This document shows, one piece after another, positions 41,798-47,292 of a stretch of DNA of 47,292 bases; position 1 is the first letter of the stretch; each line of letters opens with the position of its first letter. The translations under genes and the position numbers were made by a program. The DNA comes from Deltaproteobacteria bacterium (GTDB taxonomy: Bacteria; Desulfobacterota; DSM-4660; Desulfatiglandales; HGW-15), in the NCBI GenBank assembly GCA_019310485.1, contig JAFDEF010000030.1, positions 1 through 47,292 on the forward strand, read 5' to 3'. Below the pieces are notes generated by a model. That model was not told the DNA's origin. It saw only the letters and a program-made list of their open reading frames with translations, and made no database searches.

Positions 41798-42859
41798 TCA
41801 GGCTAAGGTCTCTTTGTATTCAAGACGGTAGATCTCTGCAAGGGTTAGAAAGATAGTGATTATGAGTGGGCCGTAAATAATACCAAGGATGCCGAAGAGT
41901 TTCATGCCCCCAAGAATTCCAAAAAAAACGAGCAGGGGATTCATGCGCATTCCCTTGCCAATGAGCCGAGGTTTGACAACATATTCCATTATTGAGCTAT
42001 AGCAAAGGTTATATATGAAATAGCTCGCAGCCAACCCGAATTTCCCCTCCAGTGCAAGGATGATGGTGGCCGGGACAAAAACCACTGAGGATCCGATTAC
42101 AGGGAGGAAGGCCATAAAACCTATGACGGTTCCCCACAGAAAAGGGGAGCCGAGGCCAAAAAAGTAAAACCCGAACCCACCCAGTATTCCCTGGATTATA
42201 CCGTTTATGCCATTGCCCACAATAATTGCCCTGGCCATTTCGCGGAACTTGTTCACTACAAGGTTTTGCTGGCCAGGTGGGAACGGAAGTAACTCTGAAA
42301 TATAGTTCTTGAGCCTGACCCCATCCAGCAGAATGTAGTAGATCGTCAGCATCATCAAGAAAAAATGGATCAGAAAACTCAGGAGGTTGGATGCTATGGC
42401 TCTCAGCTGCCCGGACAGATAAAACCCAACCTTTTTGCCTATGGATGCTGCAAACTGTTCGATTGCTTCAGGGTTTAACTTAACGCCAAACATCTCCTGG
42501 GCCTTTTTCATCCGCTCAGCCCAAACGGTATTACCTTGAAACGCCTGCTTTATTTTTTGGAGAGAGACCGAGCTCCTTGTTCGACTGTAGAAGTCAAGAG
42601 CCTCGTTGGAGAGGGTTCCCACAAAGCTGCCTACCGGCACAACCAGGATCAGGAAAATAAGAATAGTCACAATCAGGGAGGCAGAACGCTCTCTCCCCTT
42701 TACTAGTTTCTTGATCCAGGAATAAAGAGGGTAAAAAGCGCTTGCAATAAGAAGGGCGAGGACAATGGCAGAAACATACGTCCAGAAAAGCCTGAGAAGC
42801 AAAATGAGAGCGAGAACTAGAACTAGAAGAAAAATTTTTGCAATAAGCTTTTTATCCAT
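41798..42859 (-). CDS. AI-2E family (PerM/YdiK) permease
   Basis: A 353-residue membrane protein. Hydrophobic segments lie at 8-40 (two helices), 60-85, 145-185, 225-300 and 305-345, with a long soluble loop (about 85-145) after the third. PFPPGQQNLVVNKF and the VVKPRLIGKGMRMNPLLVF block are AI-2E/UPF0118 signatures. The family includes autoinducer and Na+/H+ transport members; the cargo here cannot be told. It is a single gene between the receiver promoter and selC. Confidence 0.85.
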   Translation of the reverse strand: MDKKLIAKIFLLVLVLALILLLRLFWTYVSAIVLALLIASAFYPLYSWIKKLVKGRERSASLIVTILIFLILVVPVGSFVGTLSNEALDFYSRTRSSVSLQKIKQAFQGNTVWAERMKKAQEMFGVKLNPEAIEQFAASIGKKVGFYLSGQLRAIASNLLSFLIHFFLMMLTIYYILLDGVRLKNYISELLPFPPGQQNLVVNKFREMARAIIVGNGINGIIQGILGGFGFYFFGLGSPFLWGTVIGFMAFLPVIGSSVVFVPATIILALEGKFGLAASYFIYNLCYSSIMEYVVKPRLIGKGMRMNPLLVFFGILGGMKLFGILGIIYGPLIITIFLTLAEIYRLEYKETLA

Positions 42860-42935
42860 TTTTGCAGGGTAAACAAGATTTGGGGATAATTATAGAGAAG
42901 TGTTATCTTTGAGTCAAAATAAATATTGAAAAGGA

Positions 42936-42959
42936 AAAGCCACCACATAAGGTGGCTTT
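42936..42959 (-). terminator. Intrinsic terminator of selC
   Basis: AAAGCCACC (42936-42944) pairs perfectly with GGTGGCTTT (42951-42959) around ACATAA. Read on the minus strand, the stem is followed by TTTTCCTTTT. It lies 18 bases past the CCA end of the selenocysteine tRNA. Confidence 0.75.
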
Positions 42960-42977
42960 ATGCAGGCGTGCATGGTT

Positions 42978-43075
42978 TGGCGGAAGTGCATGGGAATCGA
43001 ACCCACCTGCCAGGGTTTTAGCCCGGCACACCGGATTTGAAGTCCGTGAGCCCCACCAGTGAGCTATCCACTTCC
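42978..43075 (-). tRNA. selC: tRNA-Sec (anticodon TCA)
   Basis: A 98-base tRNA on the minus strand starting GGAAGTGGATAGCTCACTGG and ending GCACTTCCGCCA. The anticodon loop CTTCAAA holds TCA. It has the long variable arm (GTGTGCCGGG...CCCTGGCAG) and T-arm GTGGGTTCGATTCCC typical of selenocysteine tRNA. The genome therefore makes selenoproteins. An own promoter and a terminator flank it. Confidence 0.93.
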
Positions 43076-43082
43076 GTTTTGT

Positions 43083-43111
43083 ATATTAAACAGCAAGCCA
43101 TGGCCTGTCAA
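43083..43111 (-). promoter_or_regulatory. Sigma-70 promoter of selC
   Basis: Minus strand TTGACA (43111-43106, perfect), 17-base spacer, TAATAT (43088-43083). It lies seven bases before the tRNA 5' end. Confidence 0.7.
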
Positions 43112-43142
43112 CACTGGTGAACTTTGTTCTCCCTGGCTATTT

Positions 43143-44258
43143 TCAAGATAAGTGCTGGATAATAATTTTCAGGATCCTTCGAATGGGCTCTGCCGCTCCC
43201 CACAAGAGCTGGTCCCCACATGTAAAGGCCGCTATGTACTCAGGACCCATGAGCATCTTTCTAAGTCTTCCCACCGGCACACTCAGGGTTCCATTCACGG
43301 CTGCAGGTGTGAGGCGGTTCAGGGTTGGTTCTTTATCGTTGGGGACAAGTTCCACCCATTCATTCGCATTCTTGATCATCTCCGCTATTTCATCAAGTGG
43401 AACATCCCTGTTGAGCTTAATGGCAAAGGCCTGGCTGTGGCAGCGCATAGCTCCAACCCTTACGCAAATTCCATCAACCGGTATGATTTTCTCATTTTGA
43501 AGGATTTTGTTAGACTCTACCGATCCTTTCCATTCTTCCCGGGTCTGCCCGGAGGGCATAGCGCTGTCAATCCAGGGAATGAGACTAGCTGCAAGAGGGA
43601 CCCCGAAGTATTCGACCGGAAAGCTGGATTTACGGATTTCTTTTGTGATCAAGGCATCTATCTCTATGGCGGTCGAGGCAGGATCGTCGAGCAGATCCTT
43701 GGACACAAGCCCCAAAACCGCCATCTGGGAGGCAAGCTCTTTCATGTTATTCGCGCCTGCGCCTGAGGCGGCCTGGTATGTCATAGTTGATATCCATTCA
43801 ACAAGGCCATGGGAATAGAGCCCGGCAAGGGCCATGAGCATTAGACTTACAGTGCAGTTTCCTCCCACATAAGTTTTGATCCCTGTAGAAAGCCCTCTAT
43901 CTATAACTGCCCTGTTTACCGGATCAAGCACAATGATACTGTCGTCTTCCATTCGCAGGGCCGATGCTGAATCAATCCAGTACCCCTGCCAGCCCATTTT
44001 CCGCATCTCAGGGTATACTTTTTTCGTATAGTCTCCTCCCTGGCAGGTAACCACTATGTCCATGCTGGAGAGAAGCTTGGTGTCGTATGCATCTTTCAGG
44101 GGAGGAATTTCAAGCCCTATGTCCGGTCCTTTTCCTCCAACATTTGAGGTTGTGAAAAAGGTGGGTTCAAAGCCGCTGAAATCCTTTTCCTCAACCATCC
44201 GTCCCATGAGAACGGAGCCAACCATCCCCCTCCAGCCAACAAACGCGATTTTGAGCAT
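43143..44258 (-). CDS. asd: Aspartate-semialdehyde dehydrogenase
   Basis: A 371-residue enzyme making aspartate semialdehyde for lysine, threonine, methionine and diaminopimelate. The NADP motif is FVGWRGMVGSVL (6-17), and the catalytic cysteine is C135 in VGGNCTVSLM, the same position as in the Escherichia coli enzyme; QAASGAGANNMKEL and RVGAMRCHSQA follow. Its length marks it as the long, gammaproteobacterial-type form. AGGAGGG lies ten bases before the ATG. It is monocistronic between selC and the second sirtuin. Confidence 0.95.
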   Translation of the reverse strand: MLKIAFVGWRGMVGSVLMGRMVEEKDFSGFEPTFFTTSNVGGKGPDIGLEIPPLKDAYDTKLLSSMDIVVTCQGGDYTKKVYPEMRKMGWQGYWIDSASALRMEDDSIIVLDPVNRAVIDRGLSTGIKTYVGGNCTVSLMLMALAGLYSHGLVEWISTMTYQAASGAGANNMKELASQMAVLGLVSKDLLDDPASTAIEIDALITKEIRKSSFPVEYFGVPLAASLIPWIDSAMPSGQTREEWKGSVESNKILQNEKIIPVDGICVRVGAMRCHSQAFAIKLNRDVPLDEIAEMIKNANEWVELVPNDKEPTLNRLTPAAVNGTLSVPVGRLRKMLMGPEYIAAFTCGDQLLWGAAEPIRRILKIIIQHLS

Positions 44259-44470
44259 CTAGTCTATTCCCTCCTTTTTTCTTGACTGAAAAAATGACTA
44301 TGTCAATAGGGTGGCCTGGTGAGTCCACCTACGTTTTTCAAACCAAAGCCCGGTCATGAAAGGGCTGTTCCGAGAGAAATTCAGGCTAAAATAAATGCAG
44401 AATCAAAAAGTTTCAAGAAAAAAGAAAACAGATTCAGCACACGCCGCACAAGGATTCCTTGCTTCCCGCG

Positions 44471-45244
44471 CTAATTATTGCCAGAGGAGCGAAGCATATC
44501 GATAATGGTTCCAAGAGCCTTCCCAGCAGAGAAGTTGATAACGAGCGCGGCCCGGTCATCAAGAGGGGTCTTATCCCTATTAATAATTATGAGCTTGGCC
44601 CCGGAATCGGATGCATGAATCGGTATGGAGGCGGCAGGATAGACCACCAGGGATGAGCCGAGAGCCATGCACAGGTCACATTCGCGGGCATATCTGAAGG
44701 CCTGCTCCATCTTGTCCTGGGGCATGGCCTGCCCAAAGGATACAGTATCGGGTTTAAGGATGCCTCCGCAATCGTCGCAATAGGGGACCTTGACCCCGGA
44801 TTTGAGACGCTCTTCAATTAGGTCCCTGTCGTACTTCTTGCCGCAGCTAAGGCAGGAAACAGAAAAGGCGGTGCCATGAATTTCAATGATCTTTTCAGGG
44901 GAATTGCCGGCCTTCTGATGCAGAGCATCAATATTCTGCGTAACTACGGCCAGGAGCTTTCCCATGTCCTCCAGCTCCCTAATAGCGATATGGGCGCGAT
45001 TGGGCTGAGCATCTTTCATTGTGCGGTAGAACTCCGTGCTCATCTGCCAGTACTTCTCCCTGGCTTTTTCATCGGAGAGAAACCTGTCGAAGTAGAAATC
45101 GGAAGGATCGTATTTATCCCACACTCCCCCGGGGCTTCTGAAGTCGGGAATCCCCGACTCGGTACTCAGCCCGGCGCCCGTAAAAACGAGTACCCTTTGT
45201 GCCTCCCTTACAAGAGCCGCGGCTTCCTTTAGTAGTGAATCCAT
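44471..45244 (-). CDS. Sir2-family NAD-dependent protein deacylase (second)
   Basis: A 257-residue sirtuin with GAGLSTESGIPDFRSPGG, TQNIDALHQKAG, catalytic HGT, zinc site CLSC and CDDC, and LGSSLVVYPAA. Unlike the first sirtuin (17823-18581) it has the standard C-x2-C second zinc pair, and the two are clearly divergent, so they are not a recent duplication. ATG 45244 is chosen since GGAG lies nine bases upstream; an in-frame TTG five codons earlier overlaps that site. It stands alone between asd and the ferritin-like gene. Confidence 0.9.
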   Translation of the reverse strand: MDSLLKEAAALVREAQRVLVFTGAGLSTESGIPDFRSPGGVWDKYDPSDFYFDRFLSDEKAREKYWQMSTEFYRTMKDAQPNRAHIAIRELEDMGKLLAVVTQNIDALHQKAGNSPEKIIEIHGTAFSVSCLSCGKKYDRDLIEERLKSGVKVPYCDDCGGILKPDTVSFGQAMPQDKMEQAFRYARECDLCMALGSSLVVYPAASIPIHASDSGAKLIIINRDKTPLDDRAALVINFSAGKALGTIIDMLRSSGNN

Positions 45245-45456
45245 GGGAAAAATCTCCAAAGCGAGGATTTTTCAATTGGCGCCCACAAAGAGGCTTGAGC
45301 CCATATGGAGTTTTAGTCTAGTTGGAGTTTGCTTTTTTTTCAAGCCCAAGGAAGGTTCCTGGCTGCAAAATTTTTCATGTCATATCCCTTGTATTTTGCC
45401 TGAAAAGTGTTAGAAAGAAAAAGAATATGAACGCATGCTATAAGAGTTAGAGCAAA

Positions 45457-45930
45457 ATGTTTTCAGCAAGTGAAATCTATGCTCTTGCAATCCGAATAGA
45501 GAAGAATGGGGAGGCATTCTATAGAGATGCCCTCAGCAAGTTCTCCTCTCCCTCCATAAGCTCTCTTCTGGAATACCTGGCTGACGAAGAAGTCAGACAC
45601 GTGGAGATCTTTACAAAGGAGAAAGCAGAGATTGATGCTTCCAAAGACTATCCAATCCCTGATGAGGCTATCAGCAAGGAGCTTGAAAAAATCGTGGGAG
45701 ATCAAAAATTTTCCCTGGGAGAAGTTGATCTTTCAAAAGTAGAATCCGTTCCGGAGCTGCTTCAAATAGCAGAAGAGTTTGAAAATGACACAATCCTTTT
45801 TTTTGAGATGATCGCTTCGTTTGTTCAGGACAGTAACACTCTGAACGAGGTGCAAAAAATAATCACCGAGGAGAACGAGCATGTTAAGCTCTTAAGGGAA
45901 TTCGCAGAAAAGGAGCGAGAAAAAGGGTAG
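45457..45930 (+). CDS. Rubrerythrin-like ferritin-family protein without rubredoxin domain
   Basis: A 157-residue four-helix protein. Di-iron ligands appear as EKNGEAFY (helix 1), DEEVRHVE (helix 2), EFENDTILFFE (helix 3) and EENEHVKL (helix 4). There is no C-terminal CxxC rubredoxin domain, so it needs an outside electron donor. Such proteins usually reduce peroxide or store iron in anaerobes. The ATG has AGAGTTAGAG upstream. The aminopeptidase gene follows 36 bases later, so the two probably form an operon. Confidence 0.85.
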   Translation: MFSASEIYALAIRIEKNGEAFYRDALSKFSSPSISSLLEYLADEEVRHVEIFTKEKAEIDASKDYPIPDEAISKELEKIVGDQKFSLGEVDLSKVESVPELLQIAEEFENDTILFFEMIASFVQDSNTLNEVQKIITEENEHVKLLREFAEKEREKG

Positions 45931-45966
45931 AGGGGGCGAGAAGCACCAAAGGAAAGGAATAAGATC

Positions 45967-47178
45967 ATGCTTACAGCCATGAAAATTGACAAATACTGCG
46001 AAGTTCTTTTGTGGGGACTTGGCCGTGCCAGAAAGCAAAAGTACAGGGAAGACGATATCGTGCTGGTCAGGTACGATCTTCCCGCCATAAAGATGGCCGA
46101 GGCTCTCCAGGCAAAGCTTTTGGAAAAGGGACTAAACCCCATCTTGCGGCTGGGAATGACACCTGTAATGGAGCAGAATTTTTTCAAAAAATCCAACTTG
46201 AGGCAGCTTGTGTTTAAGACACCTGGCGACGAATATCTTTACCGCAGCCTGAACGGCGCCATTTATATTCACGCACCTCAATCCCTGACTCATTTGATGG
46301 ACGTGGATCCGAAAAGAATATCCAGAGCAGCCGTTGCAAGAAAGTACCTAAGAAACATCCTGGATGCCAGCGAGGCGAAAGGCAAATTTGGGTGGACCTT
46401 GTGCCTTTATCCAACTGAAGAGCTTGCCAAACACGCAAAGCTTTCCCCGCAGCAATATACAGCGCAAGTAATCCGGGCCTGCTATCTTGACAAAAAAGAC
46501 CCTGTCGGCAAATGGAACGACATCCACAAAAAAGCTCAGTCCATCAAGAACTGGTTGAACAATACGGATATAAGAACCCTGCATATAGAATCAGAGCACA
46601 CTGATCTAAAGATCACCCCAGGAAAGAGGAGAAGATGGGTAGGAATCTCGGGGCACAATATCCCCAGCTTTGAGCTTTTCCTGTCTCCTGACTGGCGGGG
46701 AACGGAAGGGATTTACTATGCGGACCAGCCCTCATACAGGGCTGGAAACTATGTGGAAGGCGTGGAAATTACATTCAATAAAGGCTCTGCCACGAAAGTT
46801 AGAGCGAGAAAAGGGCAGACATTCACCTCAAGGTACCTTTCCACTGACAGGGGGGCCACAAGGGTAGGGGAGTTTTCACTCACTGACAAGAGATTCTCAA
46901 GGATAACCACGTTTATGGCAAATACCCTCTACGACGAGAATTACGGAGGCAAGTACGGAAACTGCCATTTGGCGCTTGGGGCCTCCTATGCCGACACCTA
47001 CGATGGGAACCCTTCAAGCCTTAGCAAAGCTACAAAAAAGAAGCTCGGGTTTAATGATTCAGCCATTCACTGGGATCTTGTAAACACTGAGAAAAAAACC
47101 GTGACCGCGTTGCTGGGTTCCGGGGAGAAAAAGATTATATATGAAAATGGAAAATTCACAATAAAGGGAATAAACTAA
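45967..47178 (+). CDS. M29-family aminopeptidase
   Basis: A 403-residue metallo-aminopeptidase of the M29 (AmpS/AmpT) type. The expected metal ligands can be placed in order: E in IPSFELFLSP, E in RVGEFSL, E and H in LYDENYGGKYGNCHLALG, and H and D in SAIHWDLV. RAGNYVEGVEITF is also typical. It should release N-terminal residues from peptides in the cytoplasm. No signal peptide is seen. Two ATGs (45967, 45979) are possible; the first follows AAGGAAAGGAA. Confidence 0.9.
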   Translation: MLTAMKIDKYCEVLLWGLGRARKQKYREDDIVLVRYDLPAIKMAEALQAKLLEKGLNPILRLGMTPVMEQNFFKKSNLRQLVFKTPGDEYLYRSLNGAIYIHAPQSLTHLMDVDPKRISRAAVARKYLRNILDASEAKGKFGWTLCLYPTEELAKHAKLSPQQYTAQVIRACYLDKKDPVGKWNDIHKKAQSIKNWLNNTDIRTLHIESEHTDLKITPGKRRRWVGISGHNIPSFELFLSPDWRGTEGIYYADQPSYRAGNYVEGVEITFNKGSATKVRARKGQTFTSRYLSTDRGATRVGEFSLTDKRFSRITTFMANTLYDENYGGKYGNCHLALGASYADTYDGNPSSLSKATKKKLGFNDSAIHWDLVNTEKKTVTALLGSGEKKIIYENGKFTIKGIN

Positions 47179-47255
47179 TGTCATGTCATACTTGTAATGT
47201 CGTATAGGATATGATATGTTTCTTCATAATCAACTCCTATCTCGGAGGATCGAGT

Positions 47256-47292
47256 ATGAAGAAATTTATTGTAACCCTGACAGAAGAGGAGC
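47256..47292 (+). CDS. Start of a probable IS630-type transposase, cut by window end
   Basis: ATG at 47256 follows CGGAGG by seven bases and opens a frame reading MKKFIVTLTEEE before the window ends. Many IS630-family transposases begin with M-K-K-[YF]-I-V-T-L-T-x-E-E-R. The stretch 47179-47255 between the aminopeptidase and this start is AT-rich with ATG/CAT-type short repeats that may be the element's end. Confidence 0.55.
   Translation, partial: MKKFIVTLTEEE

Noticed and set aside
43152..43766. 204-codon plus-strand open frame inside asd
   Set aside because: Antisense to asd, which has all catalytic motifs.
1..47292. CRISPR array
   Set aside because: No regularly spaced direct repeats and no cas genes were seen on reading the window.

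Overview
The window looks like a chromosome segment of an anaerobic Desulfobacterota-type bacterium (former Deltaproteobacteria). This is inferred from gene content, not from a marker gene. The signs are: bacterial enhancer-binding proteins with GAF or PAS sensors, a DsrE/TusA/Fe-S sulfur-type cluster, a molybdopterin oxidoreductase relic, radical SAM and 2-hydroxyacyl-CoA dehydratase-like proteins, a rubrerythrin-like protein, a CooT-type nickel protein, and a selenocysteine tRNA.

Positions 1-8270 are a decayed accessory island. It holds an IS3-type transposase relic, a truncated AlbA_2 (Schlafen-like) gene, and a metallophosphoesterase gene present three ways: one intact copy (6828-8270), an N-terminal piece (1296-1808) and a C-terminal piece (4280-4612). 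Between the two pieces lie two MNT/HEPN (MntA/HepT-type) toxin-antitoxin modules, a third MNT relic, and short relics resembling a helicase tail and a DNA methylase head. The second HepT gene carries an in-frame TAG at codon 6. A molybdopterin oxidoreductase gene (5061-about 6800) is broken by a large deletion and two frameshifts.

Positions 8300-14120 hold a TauE/SafE exporter and a minus-strand sulfur-type cluster: an OYE/FAD oxidoreductase with an altered active site, a TusA-like protein lacking the sulfur-carrying cysteine, a DsrE relic cut by a palindromic repeat, and a CCG-domain relic. Upstream is a consensus sigma-54 promoter on the same strand and a palindrome that could be the activator site. 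A PAS/AAA+ sigma-54 activator gene is divergent. Positions 14390-21270 hold a DUF2284 protein, a MEMO-family protein, a soluble histidine kinase, a His-rich small protein next to CooT, a sirtuin, a PAC2-family protein, a 454-residue unknown and tRNA-Arg(TCT).

Positions 21283-31978 are a full glycogen locus: glgC diverges from an operon glgA-glgB-malQ-GH13 amylase-glgP. Downstream are a GAF/AAA+ sigma-54 activator, a eukaryotic-style 6-phosphofructo-2-kinase/fructose-2,6-bisphosphatase, a BI-1 family membrane protein, a translationally coupled trio (radical SAM, PPP phosphatase, HgdB-like) and class I fructose-1,6-bisphosphatase. Glycogen synthesis and breakdown, a possible fructose-2,6-bisphosphate signal and its classical target therefore lie within 20 kb. 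The right end holds a response regulator, an AI-2E family permease, selC with promoter and terminator, asd, a second sirtuin, a ferritin-like protein, an M29 aminopeptidase and the first codons of a probable IS630-type transposase.
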